Counted from the stretch's first letter, positions 10,838-24,606 are shown. The stretch: DNA of 64,000 bases from Hydractinia symbiolongicarpus (GCF_029227915.1 NC_079879.1:62001-126000); one strand, 5' to 3'. The notes: a model not told the origin generated them from the sequence alone. Program-made: numbers and translations.

Positions 10838-13270
10838 AGTCAAAAGTACACAAAGAAAGTACGCAGGGAGTAAACTCATTTCCCGAACGATTCTTTAAAT
10901 TATGTTTTCACCACTAAAACGCGTGAGACTTGTAGTTTCCAAAAATGATTTCATTTTTGATGAGACGCTGAATAAAAGAAGTTTAATCGCCGGCAAACGA
11001 AAACCCGCGATTTCCCGTAAATCCCGGACTCGGCCCGTGTAGTCAAAAGTACACAAAGAAAGTACCCAGGGAGTAAACTTATTTCCCGAACGATTCTTTA
11101 AATTATTTTTTCACCACTAAAACGCATGAGACTTGTAGTTTTCAAAAATGATTTCGTTTTTGATGAGACGCTGAATAGAAGGAGTTTAATCGCCGGCAAA
11201 CGAAAACCCGCGATTTCCCGTATATCCCGGACTAGGCCCGTATAATCGAATGTATACAAAGAAAGTACCCAGGGAGTAAACTCATTTCCCGAACGATTTT
11301 TTAAATTATTTTTTCACCACCAAAACGCATGAGACTTGTAGTTTTTAAAAATGATTTCATTATTGATGAGAGGCTGAATAAAAGGAGTTTAATCTCCCGC
11401 AAACGAAAACCCGTGATTTCCCCTAAATCCCGGACCCGGGCCGTATAGTCAAAAGTACACAAAGAAAGTACGCAGGGAGTAAACTCATTTCCCGAACGAT
11501 TCTTTAAATTATTTTTTCACTACTAAAACGCATGAGACTTGTAGTTTTCAAAAGTGATTTCATTTTTAATGAGAGGCTGAACAAAAGAAGTTTAATCGCC
11601 AACAAACGAAAACCCGCAATTTCCCGTAAATCCCGGGCTTGACCCGTATAGTCGAATGTATAAAAAGAAAGTACCCAGGGAGTAAACTCATTTCCCGATC
11701 GATTTTTGAAATTATTTTTTCACCACTAAGAAGCATGAGACTTGTAGTTTTCAAAAATGATTTCATTTTTGATGAGACGCTGAATAAAAGAGTTTAATCT
11801 CCGGCAAACGAAAACCCGTGATTTCCCGTAAATCCCGGACCCGGCCCGTATAGTCAAAAGTACACAAAGAAAGTACGCAGGGAGTAAACTCATTTCCCGA
11901 ACGATTCTTTAAATTATGTTTTCACCACTAAAACGCGTGAGACTTGTAGTTTCCAAAAATGATTTCATTTTTGATGAGAGGCTGAATAAAAGAAGTTTAA
12001 TCGCCGGCAAACGAAAACCCGCGATTTCCCGTAAATCCCGGACTCGGACCGTATAGTCAAAAGTATACAAAGAAAGTACCCAGAGAGTAAACTCATTTCC
12101 CGAACGATTCTTTAAATTATTTTTTCACCACTAAAACGCATGAGACTTGTAGTTTTCAAAAATGATTTCATTTTTGATGAGACGCTGAATAAAAGTAGTT
12201 TAGTCGCCGGCAAACGAAAACCCGCGATTTCCCGTATATGCCGGACTCGGCACGTATAGTCGAATGTATACAAAGAAAGTACCCAGGGAGTAAACTCATT
12301 TCCCGAACGATTTTTTAAATTATTTTTTCACCACCAAAACGCATGAGACTTGTAGTTTTCAAAAATGATTTCATTTTTGATGAGACGCTGAATAAAATGA
12401 GTTTAATCTCCGGCAAACGAAAACCCGTGATTTCCCCTAAATCCCGGACTCGGCCCGTGTAGTCAAAAGTACACAAAGAAAGTACCCAGGGAGTAAACTC
12501 ATTTCCCGAACGATTCTTTAAATTATTTTTTCACCACTAAAACGCATGAGACTTGTAGTTTTCACAAATGATTTTATTTTTGATGAGACGCTGAATAAAA
12601 GGAGTTTATTCTCCGGCAAACGAAAACCTCGATTTCCCGTAAATCCCGGACCCGGCCTGTATAGTCGAAAGTATACAAAGAAAGTACGCAGGGAGTAAAC
12701 TCATTTCCCGAACGATTCTTTAAATTATTTTTTCACCACTAAAACGCATGAGACTTGTAGTTTTCAAAAATGATTTCACTTTTGATGAGACGCTGAATAA
12801 AAGGAGTTTAATCGCCGGCAAACGAAAACCCGCGATTTCCCGTATATCCCGGAATTGGCCCGTATAGTCGAATGTATACAAAGAAAGTACCCAGGGAGTA
12901 AACTCATTTCCCGAACGATTCTTTAAATTATTTTTTCACCACTAAAACGCATGAGACTTGTAGTTTTCAAAAATGATTTAATTTTTGATGAGACGCTGAA
13001 TAAAAGGAGTTTAATCTCCGGCAAAGGAAAACCCGCGATTTCCCGTAAATCCCGGACCCGGCCGTATAGTCAAAAGTATACAAAGAAAGTACGCGGGGAG
13101 TAAACTCATTTCCCGAAGGATTCTTTAAATTATTTTTTCACCACTAAAACGCATAAGACTTGTAGTTTTCAAAAATGATTTCATTTTTGATGAGACGCTG
13201 AATAAAAGAAGTTTAATTGCCGGCAAACGAAAACCCGCGATTTCCCGTAAATCCTGGGCTTGGCGCGTAT

Positions 13271-14126
13271 AGTAGAATGTATACAAAGAAAGTACCCAGG
13301 GAGTAAAATCATTTCCCGAACGATTTTTTAAATCATTCTTTCACCACTAAGACGCATGAGACTTGTAGTTTTCAAAAATGATTTCATTTTTGATGAGACG
13401 CTGAATAAAAGGAGTTTAATTGCTGGCAAACGAAAACCCGCGATTTCCCGTAAATCCCGGACCCGGCCCGTATAGTCAAAAGTATACAAAGAAAGTACCC
13501 AGGGAGTAAACTCATTTCCCAAACGATTTTTTAAATTAATTTTTTACCACTAAGACGCATGAGACTTGTAGCTTTCAAAAATGATTTCATTTTTCATGAG
13601 ACGATGAATAAAAGGAGTTTAATCGCCGGCAAACGAAAACCCGCGAATTCCCGTAAATTCCGGACTCGGCCCGTAAAGTCAAAAGTATACAAAAAAGTAC
13701 CCAGGGAGTAAACTCATTTCCCGAACGATTCTTTAAATTATTTTTCACCACTAAAACGCATGAGACTTGTAGTTTTCAGAAATGATTTCGTTTTTGATGA
13801 GACACTGAATAAAAGAAGTTTAATTGCCGGCAAACGAAAACCCGCGATTTCCAGTAAATCCTGGGCTTGGCCCGTATAGTCGAATGTATACAAAGAAAGT
13901 ACCCAGGCAGTAAAATCATTTCCCGAACGATTTTTTAAATCATTTTTTCACCACTAAGACGCATGAGACTTGTAGTTTTCAAAAATGATTTCATTTTTGA
14001 TGAGACGCTGAATAAAAGGAGTTTAATCGCCGGCAAACGAAAACCTGCGATTTCCCGTAAATCCCGGACTCGGCCCGTATAGTCAAAAGTATACAAAGAA
14101 AGTACCCAGGGAGTAAACTCATTTCC
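13271..14126. repeat. Four-monomer block, copy 3 of 4
   Basis: Same diagnostic order as 300-1,155 (gtagctttc, cgtaaagtc, gagacactg, gatttccagtaaatcc). It shares the variant aattgctggcaaacg with copy 4 but not with copies 1 and 2, so copies 3 and 4 are each other's closest relatives, as expected from the 2,430-bp duplication. Confidence 0.85.
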
Positions 14127-15700
14127 CAAACGATTCTTTAAATTATTTTTTCACCACTAAAACGCATGAGACTTGTAGTTTTGAAAAATGATTTCATTTT
14201 TGATGAGACGCTAAATAAAAGGAGTTTAATCGCCGGCAAACGAAAACCCGGGAATTCCCGTAAATCCCGGGCTTCACCCGTATAGTCGAATGTATACAAA
14301 GAAAGTAAACTGGCAGTAAACTCATTTCCCGAACGATTTTTTAAATTAATTTTTTACCACTAAAACGTATAAGACTTGTAGTTTTCAAAAGCGATTTCAT
14401 TCTTGATGAGACGCTGAATAAAAGGAGTTTAATCGCCGGCAAACGAAAACCGATGAGTTCCCGTAAATCCCGGGCTTGGCCCGTAAAGTCAAAAGTATAC
14501 AAGAAAGTACCCAGGGAGTAAACTCATTTCCCGAACGATTTTTTAAATTATTTTTTCACCACTAAGACGCATGAGACTTGTAGTTTTCAAAAATGATTTC
14601 ATTTTTCATGAGACGCTGAATAAAAGGAGTTTAATCGCCGGCAAACGAGAACCCGCGAATTCCCGTAAATCCCGGACTCGGCCCGTAAAGTCAAAAGTAT
14701 ACAAAAAAGTACCCAGGGAGTAAACTCATTTCCCGAACGATTCTTTAAATTATTTTTCACCACTAAAACGCATGAGACTTGTAGTTTTCAGAAATGATTT
14801 CGTTTTTGATGAGACGCTGAATAAAAGGTGTTTAATCGCCGGCAAACGAAAACCCGCGATTTCCCGTAAATCCCGGGCTTGACCGTATAGTTGAATGTAT
14901 ACAAAGAAAATACCCAGGGAGTAAACTCATTTCCCGAACGATTTTTTAAATTATTTCTTCACCACTAAAACGCATGAGACTTGTAGTTTTCAAAAATGAT
15001 TTCATTTTTGATGAGACGCTGAATAAAAGGAGTTTAATCGCCGGCAAACGAAAACCCGCAATTTCCCGTAAATCCCGGACTCGGCCCGTATAGTCAAAAG
15101 TATACAAAGGAAGTACCCAGGGAGTAAACTCATTTCTCGAACGATTCTTTTAATTATTTTTTCACCCCTAAAACGCATGAGACTTGTAGTTTTCAAAAAT
15201 GATTTCTTTTTTGATGAGACGCTGAATAAAAGGAGTTTAATCGCCGGCAAACGAAAACCCGCGATTTCCCGTATATCCCGGAATTGGCCCGTATAGTCGA
15301 ATGTATACAAAGAAAGTACCCAGGGAGTAAACTCATTTCCCGAACGATTCTTTAAATTATTTTTTCACCACTAAAACGCATGAGACTTGTAGTTTTCAAA
15401 AATGATTTAATTTTTGATGAGACGCTGAATAAAAGGAGTTTAATCTCCGGCAAAGGAAAACCCGCGATTTCCCGTAAATCCCGGACCCGGCCCGTATAGT
15501 CAAAAGTATACAAAGAAAGTACGCGGGGAGTAAACTCATTTCCCGAAGGATTCTTTAAATTATTTTTTCACCACTAAAACGCATAAGACTTGTAGTTTTC
15601 AAAAATGATTTCATTTTTGATGAGACGCTGAATAAAAGAAGTTTAATTGCCGGCAAACGAAAACCCGCGATTTCCCGTAAATCCTGGGCTTGGCGCGTAT

Positions 15701-16556
15701 AGTAGAATGTATACAAAGAAAGTACCCAGGGAGTAAAATCATTTCCCGAACGATTTTTTAAATCATTCTTTCACCACTAAGACGCATGAGACTTGTAGTT
15801 TTCAAAAATGATTTCATTTTTGATGAGACGCTGAATAAAAGGAGTTTAATTGCTGGCAAACGAAAACCCGCGATTTCCCGTAAATCCCGGACCCGGCCCG
15901 TATAGTCAAAAGTATACAAAGAAAGTACCCAGGGAGTAAACTCATTTCCCAAACGATTTTTTAAATTAATTTTTTACCACTAAGACGCATGAGACTTGTA
16001 GCTTTCAAAAATGATTTCATTTTTCATGAGACGATGAATAAAAGGAGTTTAATCGCCGGCAAACGAAAACCCGCGAATTCCCGTAAATTCCGGACTCGGC
16101 CCGTAAAGTCAAAAGTATACAAAAAAGTACCCAGGGAGTAAACTCATTTCCCGAACGATTCTTTAAATTATTTTTCACCACTAAAACGCATGAGACTTGT
16201 AGTTTTCAGAAATGATTTCGTTTTTGATGAGACACTGAATAAAAGAAGTTTAATTGCCGGCAAACGAAAACCCGCGATTTCCAGTAAATCCTGGGCTTGG
16301 CCCGTATAGTCGAATGTATACAAAGAAAGTACCCAGGCAGTAAAATCATTTCCCGAACGATTTTTTAAATCATTTTTTCACCACTAAGACGCATGAGACT
16401 TGTAGTTTTCAAAAATGATTTCATTTTTGATGAGACGCTGAATAAAAGGAGTTTAATCGCCGGCAAACGAAAACCTGCGATTTCCCGTAAATCCCGGACT
16501 CGGCCCGTATAGTCAAAAGTATACAAAGAAAGTACCCAGGGAGTAAACTCATTTCC
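15701..16556. repeat. Four-monomer block, copy 4 of 4
   Basis: Offset 2,430 bp from copy 3 and sharing its private variant aattgctggcaaacg. The following monomers (gttttgaaaaatg; cccgggaattcccg; gcgatttcattcttg) also match those after copy 3, so the duplication extends well past this block. Confidence 0.85.
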
Positions 16557-17579
16557 CAAACGATTCTTTAAATTATTTTTTCACCACTAAAACGCATGAG
16601 ACTTGTAGTTTTGAAAAATGATTTCATTTTTGATGAGACGCTAAATAAAAGGAGTTTAATCGCCGGCAAACGAAAACCCGGGAATTCCCGTAAATCCCGG
16701 GCTTCACCCGTATAGTCGAATGTATACAAAGAAAGTAAACTGGCAGTAAACTCATTTCCCGAACGATTTTTTAAATTAATTTTTTACCACTAAAACGTAT
16801 AAGACTTGTAGTTTTCAAAAGCGATTTCATTCTTGATGAGACGCTGAATAAAAGGAGTTTAATCGCCGGCAAACGAAAACCGATGAGTTCCCGTAAATCC
16901 CGGGCTTGGCCCGTAAAGTCAAAAGTATACAAGAAAGTACCCAGGGAGTAAACTCATTTCCCGAACGATTTTTTAAATTATTTTTTCACCACTAAGACGC
17001 ATGAGACTTGTAGTTTTCAAAAATGATTTCATTTTTCATGAGACGCTGAATAAAAGGAGTTTAATCGCCGGCAAACGAGAACCCGCGAATTCCCGTAAAT
17101 CCCGGACTCGGCCCGTAAAGTCAAAAGTATACAAAAAAGTACCCAGGGAGTAAACTCATTTCCCGAACGATTCTTTAAATTATTTTTCACCACTAAAACG
17201 CATGAGACTTGTAGTTTTCAGAAATGATTTCGTTTTTGATGAGACGCTGAATAAAAGGTGTTTAATCGCCGGCAAACGAAAACCCGCGATTTCCCGTAAA
17301 TCCCGGGCTTGACCGTATAGTTGAATGTATACAAAGAAAATACCCAGGGAGTAAACTCATTTCCCGAACGATTTTTTAAATTATTTCTTCACCACTAAAA
17401 CGCATAAGACTTGTAGTTTTCAAAAATGATTTCACTTTTGATGAGACGCTGAATAAAAGGAGTTTAATCGCCGGCAAACGAAAACCCGCGATTTGCCGTA
17501 AATCCCGGGCTTGACCCGTATAGTCGAATGTATACAAAGAAAGTAAACTGGGAGTAAACTCATTTCCCGAACGATTTTT

Positions 17580-18270
17580 TAAATTATTCTTTCACCACTA
17601 TACCGCATGAGACTTGTAGTTTTGAAAAATGATTTCGTTTTTGATGAGACGCTAAATAAAAAGAGTTTAATTGCCGGCAAACGAAAACCCGCGATTTCTC
17701 GTAAATCCCGGGCTTGGCCGTATAGTCGAATGTATACAAAAAAAATACCCAGGGAGTAAACTCATTTCCCGAACGATTTTTTAAATTATTTCTTCATCAC
17801 TAAAACGCATGAGACTTGTAGTTTTTAAAAATGTTTTTATTTTTGATGAGACGCTGAATAAAAGGAGTTTAATCGCCGGCAAACGAAAACCCGCGATTTC
17901 CCGTAAATCCCAGACTCGCCCGTATAGTCAAAAGTATGCAAAGAAATTACCCAGTGTGTATACTCATTTCCCAAACGATTCTTTAAATTATTTTTTCACC
18001 ACTAAAACGCATGAGACTTGTAGTTTTCAAAAATGATTTCATTTTTGATGAGACGCTTAATAAAAGGAGTTTAATCGCCGGCAAACGTAAACCAGCGATT
18101 TGCCGTAAATCTCGAGCTTGACCCGTATAGTCGAATGTGCACAAAGAAAGTAAACTGGGAGTAAACTCATTTCCCGAACGATTTTTTAAATTAATTTTTT
18201 ACCACTAAAACGCGAAAGACTTGTAGTTTTCAAAAATGATTTCATTTTTGATGAGACGCTGATATAAAGG
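17580..18270. repeat. Diverged monomers between A2 and B2
   Basis: About three monomers carry more private changes than their neighbours: ccactataccgcatg (about 17,595), cagactcgcccg with gtatgcaaagaaattacc and cagtgtgtatactc (about 17,910-17,970), aaatctcgagcttg and gaatgtgcacaaag (about 18,105-18,145), aaacgcgaaagac (about 18,205) and gctgatataaagg (about 18,260). I saw no close second copy of these variants in the window. A 75-codon plus-strand frame at 17,809-18,036 lies here and is only a read-through of the repeat. Confidence 0.7.
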
Positions 18271-21200
18271 AGTTTAATCTCCGGCAAAGGAAAACCCGCG
18301 ATTTCCCGTAAATCCCGGACCCGGCCCGTATAGTCAAAAGTATACAAAGAAAGTACGCGGGGAGTAAACTCATTTCCTGAAGGATTCTTTAAATTATTTT
18401 TTCACCACTAAAACGCATGAGACTTGTAGTTTTCAAAAATGATTTCATTTTTGATGAGACGCTGAATAAAAGGAGTTTAATCGCCGGCAAACGAAAACCC
18501 GCGACTTCCCGTATATCCCGGACTCCGCCCGTATAGTCGAATGTATACAAAGAAAGTACCCAGGGAGTAAACTCATTTCCCGAACGATTCTTTAAATTAT
18601 TTTTTCACCACTAAAACGCATGAGACTTGTAGTTTTCAAAAATGACTTCATTTTTGATAAGACGCTGAATATAAGGAGTTTAATCGCCGGCAAACGAAAA
18701 CCCGCGATTTCCCGTATATGCCAGGCTCGGCCCGTATAGTCAAATGTATACAAAGAAAGTACCCAGGGAGTAAACTCATTTCCCGAACGATTTTTTAAAT
18801 TATTTTTTCACCACCAAAACGCATGAGACTTGTAGTTTTCAAAAATGATTTCATTTTTGATGAGACGCTGAATAAAAGAAGTTTAATCGCCGGCAAACGA
18901 AAACCCGCGATTTCCCGTAAATCCCGGACTCGGCCCGTGTAGTCAAAAGTACCCAAAGAAAGTACCCAGGGAGTAAACTCATTTCCCGAACGATTCTTTA
19001 AATTATTTTTTCACCACTAAAACGCATGAGACTTGTAGTTTTCAAAAATGATTTCATTTTTGATGAGACGCTGAATAAAAGGAGTTTAATCGCCGGCAAA
19101 CGAAAACCCGCGATTTCCCGTATATCCCGGACTAGGCCCGTATAATCGAATGTATACAAAGAAAGTACCCAGGGAGTAAACTCATTTCCCGAACGATTTT
19201 TTAAATTATTTTTTCACCACCAAAACGCATGAGACTTGTAGTTTTTAAAAATGATTTCATTTTTGATGAGAGGCTGAATAAAAGGAGTTTAATCTCCGGC
19301 AAACGAAAACCCGTGATTTCCCCTAAATCCCGGACCCAGGCCGTATAGTCAAAAGTACACAAAGAAAGTACGCAGGGAGTAAACTCATTTCCCGAACGAT
19401 TCTTTAAATTATTTTTTCACTACTAAAACGCATGAGACTTGTAGTTTTCAAAAATGATTTCATTTTTGATGAGACGCTGAATAAAAGGAGTTTAATCGCC
19501 GGCAAACGAAAACCCGCGATTTCCCGTATATCCCTGACTAGGCCCGTATAATCGAATGTATACAAAGAAAGTACCCAGGGAGTAAACTCATTTCCCGAAC
19601 GATTTTTTCAATTATTTTTTCACCACCAAAACGCATGAGACTTGTAGTTTTTAAAAATGATTTCATTTTTGATGAGAGGCTGAATAAAAGGAGTTTAATC
19701 TCCGGCAAACGAAAACCCGTGATTTCCCCTAAATCCCGGACCCGGGCCGTATAGTCAAAAGTACACAAAGAAAGTACGCAGGGAGTAAACTCATTTCCCG
19801 AACGATTCTTTAAATTATTTTTTCACCACTAAAACGCATGAGACTTGTAGTTTTCAAAAGTGATTTCATTTTTGATGAGAGGCTGAACAAAAGAAGTTTC
19901 ATCGCCAACAAACGAAAACCCGCGATTTCCCGTAAATCCCGGACTTGACCCGTATAGTCGAATGTATAAAAAGAAAGTACCCAGGGAGTAAACTCATTTC
20001 CCGATCGATTTTTGAAATTATTTTTTCACCACTAAGAAGCATGACACTTGTAGTTTTCAAAAATGATTTCATTTTTGATGAGACGCTGAATAAAAGAGTT
20101 TAATCTCCGGCAAACGAAAACCCGTGATTTCCCGTAAATCCCGGACCCGGCCTGTATAGTCAAAAGTACACAAAGAAAGTACGCAGGGAGTAAACTCATT
20201 TCCCGAACGATTCTTTAAATTATGTTTTCACCACTAAAACGCGTGAGACTTGTAGTTTCCAAAAATGATTTCTTTTTTGATGAGAGGCTGAATAAAAGGA
20301 GTTTAATCTCCGGCAAACGAAAACCCGTGATTTCCCCTAAATCCCGGACCCGGGCCGTATAGTCAAAAGTACACAAAGAAAGTACGCAGGGAGTAAACTC
20401 ATTTGCCGAACGATTCTTTAAATTATTTTTTCACTACTAAAACGCATGAGACTTGTAGTTTTCAAAAGTGATTTCATTTTTGATGAGAGGCTGAACAAAA
20501 GAAGTTTCATCGCCAACAAACGAAAACCCGCGATTTCCCGTAAATCCCGGACTTGACCCGTATAGTCGAATGTATAAAAAGAAAGTACCCAGGGAGTAAA
20601 CTCATTTCCCGATCGATTTTTGAAATTATTTTTTCACCACTAAGAAGCATGACACTTGTAGTTTTCAAAAATGATTTCATTTTTGATGAGACGCTGAATA
20701 AAAGAGTTTAATCTCCGGCAAACGAAAACCCGTGATTTCCCGTAAATCCCGGACCCGGCCTGTATAGTCAAAAGTACACAAAGAAAGTACGCAGGGAGTA
20801 AACTCCTTTCCCGAACGATTCTTTAAATTATGTTTTCACCACTAAAACGCGTGAGACTTGTAGTTTCCAAAAATGATTTCTTTTTTGATGAGAGGCTGAA
20901 TAAAAGGAGTTTAATCTCCGGCAAACGAAAACCCGTGATTTCCCCTAAATCCCGGACCCGGGCCGTATAGTCAAAAGTACACAAAGAAAGTACGCAGGGA
21001 GTAAACTCATTTGCCGAACGATTCTTTAAATTATTTTTTCACTACTAAAACGCATGAGACTTGTAGTTTTCAAAAGTGATTTCATTTTTGATGAGAGGCT
21101 GAACAAAAGAAGTTTAATCGCCAACAAACGAAAACCCGCGATTTCCCGTAAATCCCGGGCTTGACCCGTATAGTCGAATGTATACAAAGAAAGTACCCAG

Positions 21201-22890
21201 GGAGTAAACTCATTTCCCGAACGATTTTTTAAATTATTTTTTCACCACCAAAACGCATGAGACTTGTAGTTTTTAAAAATGATTTCATTTTTGATGGGAG
21301 GCTGAATAAAAGGAGTTTAATCTCCGGCAAACGAAAACCCGTGATTTCCCCTAAATCCCGGACCCGGGCCGTATAGTCAAAAGTACACAAAGAAAGTACG
21401 CAGGGAGTAAACTAATTTCCCGAACGATTCTTTAAATTATTTTTTCACTACTAAAACGCATGAGACTTGTAGTTTTCAAAAGTGATTTCATTTTTGATGA
21501 GAGGCTGAACAAAAGAAGTTTAATCGCCAACAAACGAAAACCCGCGATTTCCCGTAAATCCCGGGCTTGACCCGTATAGTCGAATGTATAAAAAGAAAGT
21601 ACCCAGGAAGTAAACTCATTTCCCGATCGATTTTTGAAATTATTTTTTCACCACTAAGAAGCATGAGACTTGTAGTTTTCAAAAATGATTTCATTTTTGA
21701 TGAGACGCTGAATAAAAGAGTTTAATCTCCGGCAAACGAAAACCCGTGATTTCCCGTAAATCCCGGACCCGGCCTGTATAGTCAAAAGTACACAAAGAAA
21801 GTACGCAGGGAGTAAACTCATTTCCCGAACGATTCTTTAAATTATGTTTTCACCACTAAAACGCGTGAGACTTGTAGTTTCCAAAAATGATTTCATTTTT
21901 GATGAGACGCTGAATAAAAGAAGTTTAATCGCCGGCAAACGAAAACCCGCGATTTCCCGTAAATCCCGGACTCGGCCCGTGTAGTCAAAAGTACACAAAG
22001 AAAGTACCCAGGGAGTAAACTTATTTCCCGAACGATTCTTTAAATTATTTTTTCACCACTAAAACGCATGAGACTTGTAGTTTTCAAAAATGATTTCGTT
22101 TTTGATGAGACGCTGAATAGAAGGAGTTTAATCGCCGGCAAACGAAAACCCGCGATTTCCCGTATATCCCGGACTAGGCCCGTATAATCGAATGTATACA
22201 AAGAAAGTACCCAGGGAGTAAACTCATTTCCCGAACGATTTTTTAAATTATTTTTTCACCAGCAAAACGCATGAGACTTGTAGTTTTTAAAAATGATTTC
22301 ATTATTGATGAGAGGCTGAATAAAAGGAGTTTAATCTCCCGCAAACGAAAACCCGTGATTTCCCCTAAATCCCGGACCCGGGCCGTATAGTCAAAAGTAC
22401 ACAAAGAAAGTACGCAGGGAGTAAACTCATTTCCCGAACGATTCTTTAAATTATTTTTTCACTACTAAAACGCATGAGACTTGTAGTTTTCAAAAGTGAT
22501 TTCATTTTTAATGAGAGGCTGAACAAAAGAAGTTTAATCGCCAACAAACGAAAACCCGCAATTTCCCGTAAATCCCGGGCTTGACCCGTATAGTCGAATG
22601 TATAAAAAGAAAGTACCCAGGGAGTAAACTCATTTCCCGATCGATTTTTGAAATTATTTTTTCACCACTAAGAAGCATGAGACTTGTAGTTTTCAAAAAT
22701 GATTTCATTTTTGATGAGACGCTGAATAAAAGAGTTTAATCTCCGGCAAACGAAAACCCGTGATTTCCCGTAAATCCCGGACCCGGCCCGTATAGTCAAA
22801 AGTACACAAAGAAAGTACGCAGGGAGTAAACTCATTTCCCGAACGATTCTTTAAATTATGTTTTCACCACTAAAACGCGTGAGACTTGTA
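18270..22890. repeat. Subfamily region B2
   Basis: About 23 monomers of the gatgagaggctg / gtacacaaag family. From about 19,060 they repeat the order of B1. A three-monomer (608-bp) local duplication distinguishes it: the marker gaagtttcatcgcc recurs at about 19,894 and 20,502, and tttcttttttgatgag at about 20,270 and 20,878. The duplicated parts run about 19,830-20,437 and 20,438-21,110. Confidence 0.83.
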
Positions 22891-24598
22891 GTTTTCAAAA
22901 ATGATTTCATTTTTGATGAGACGCTGAAAAAAAGGAGTTTATTCGACGGCAAACGAAAACCCGCGATTTCCCGTAAATCCCAGACTCGGACCGTATAGTC
23001 AAAAGTATACAAAGAAAGTACCCAGGGAGTAAACTCATTTCCCGAACGATTCTTTAAATTATTTTTTCATCAATAAAACGCATGAGACTTGTAGTTTTCA
23101 AAAATGATTTCATTTTTGATGAGACGCTGAATAAAAGGATTTTAATCGCCGGCAAACGAAAACCCGCGATTTCCCGTATATCCCGGACTAGGCCCGTATA
23201 GTCGAATGTATACAAAGAAAGTACCCAGTTAGTAAACTCATTTCCCGAACGATTTTTTAAATTATTTTTTCACCACCAAAACGCATGAGACTTGTAGTTT
23301 TTAAAAATGATTTCATTTTTGATGAGACGCTGAATAAAAGGAGTTTAATCTCCGGCGAACGAAAACCCGTGATTTCCCCTAAATCCCTGACCCGGGCCGT
23401 ATAGTCAAAAGTACACAAAGAAAGTACGCAGGGAGTAAACTCATTTCCCGAACGATTCTTTAAATTATTTTTTCACTACTAAAACGCATGAGACTTGTAG
23501 TTTTCAAAAATGATTTCAATTTTGATGAGACGCTGAAAAAAAGGAGTTTATTCGAAGGCAAACGAAAACCCGCGATTTCCCGTAAATCCCAGACTCGCAC
23601 CGTATAGTCAAAAGTATACAAAGAAAGTACCCAGGGAGTAAACTCATTTCCCGAACGATTCTTTAAATTATTTTTTCACCACCAAAACGCATGAGACTTG
23701 TAGTTTTTAAAAATGATTTCATTTTTGATGAGACGCTGAATAAAAGGAGTTTAATCTCCGGCGAACGAAAACCCGTGATTTCCCCTAAATCCCGGACCCG
23801 GGCCGTATAGTCAAAAGTACACAAAGAAAGTACGCAGGGAGTAAACTCATTTCCCGAACGATTCTTTAAATTATTTTTTCACTACTAAAACGCATGAGAC
23901 TTGTAGTTTTCAAAAATGATTTCAATTTTGATGAGACGCTAAAAAAAGGAGTTTATTCGAAGGCAAACGAAAACCCGCGATTTCCCGTAAATCCCAGACT
24001 CGGACCGTATAGTCAAAAGTATACAAGGAAAGCACCCAGGGAGTAAACTCATTTCCCGAACGATTCTTTAAATTATTTTTTCACCACCAAAACGCATGAG
24101 ACTTGTATATTTTAAAAATGATTTCATTTTTGATGAGACGCTGAATAAAAGGAGTTTAATCTCCGGCAAACGAAAACCCGTGATTTCCCCTTAATCCCGG
24201 ACCCGGGCCGTATAGTCAAAAGTACACAAAGAAAGTACGCAGGGAGTAAACTCATTTCCCGAGCGATTCTTTAAATTATTTTTTCACTACTAAAACGCAT
24301 GAGACTTGTAGTTTTCAAAAATGATTTCATTCTTGATGAGACGCTGAATAAAAGAGTTTAATCTCCGGCAAACGAAAACCCGTGAGTTCCCGTAAATCCT
24401 GGACCCGGCCCGTATAGTCAAAAGTACACAAAGAAAGTACGCAGGGAGTAAACTCATTTCTCGAACGATTTTTTAAATTAATTTTTTACCACTAAAACGC
24501 ATAAGACTTGCATTTTTCAAAAATGTTTTCATTTTTGATGAGACGCTGAATAAAAGGAGTTTAATCTCGGGCAAACGAAAACCCACGACTTCCCGTAA
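22890..24598. repeat. Start of region C: partial HOR ending at an out-of-register junction
   Basis: Introduces monomers with gctgaaaaaaagg and ttattcgacggc (or cgaaggc) in place of gctgaataaaagg and aatcgccggc. It matches about 25,580-27,288 at an offset of 2,690 bp, which is not a multiple of the monomer, because the copy stops inside a monomer at about 24,598. Compared with the 4,663-bp HOR it lacks about four monomers at its left edge: the gcgtgag monomer at about 22,880 joins directly to the gctgaaaaaaagg type. Confidence 0.8.
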
Positions 24599-24606
24599 CG
24601 CTGAAT
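24591..24606. other. Out-of-register repeat junction
   Basis: cttcccgtaa (ending at 24,598) is followed directly by cgctgaataaaagg, so two cgctgaa blocks lie 55 bp apart (24,544 and 24,599) instead of 203. About 148 bp of one monomer are missing. The left side matches up to 27,288 in the neighbouring copy, where the normal continuation is attccggactcgg. This is the only clear phase break I found, and it makes the unusual 71-codon minus-strand frame at 24,473-24,688. Confidence 0.85.

Larger units (their letters stand above)
4400..12720. repeat. Subfamily region B1
   Basis: About 41 monomers, many reading gatgagaggctg, aatctccggc, cccgtgatttcccc, gtacacaaag and gtacgcaggg. It contains the two nested duplications listed separately. 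From about 8,700 to 11,900 it is closely matched by B2 at about 19,060-22,890; equivalent points at 10,546/21,488 and 11,566/22,508 are 10,942 bp apart. No coding or unique sequence is present. Confidence 0.85.
12720..17580. repeat. Subfamily region A2, with a ~2,430-bp duplication
   Basis: A-type monomers return here. A segment from about 12,790 repeats from about 15,220 with an offset of about 2,430 bp (12 monomers). Copy 1 is about 12,790-15,219. Copy 2, about 15,220-17,425, is cut short by roughly one monomer and then runs into a cgatttgccg monomer. Each copy holds one four-monomer block (13,271-14,126 and 15,701-16,556). The lone gcaatttcccg monomer at 14,998-15,200 links the copies. Confidence 0.85.
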
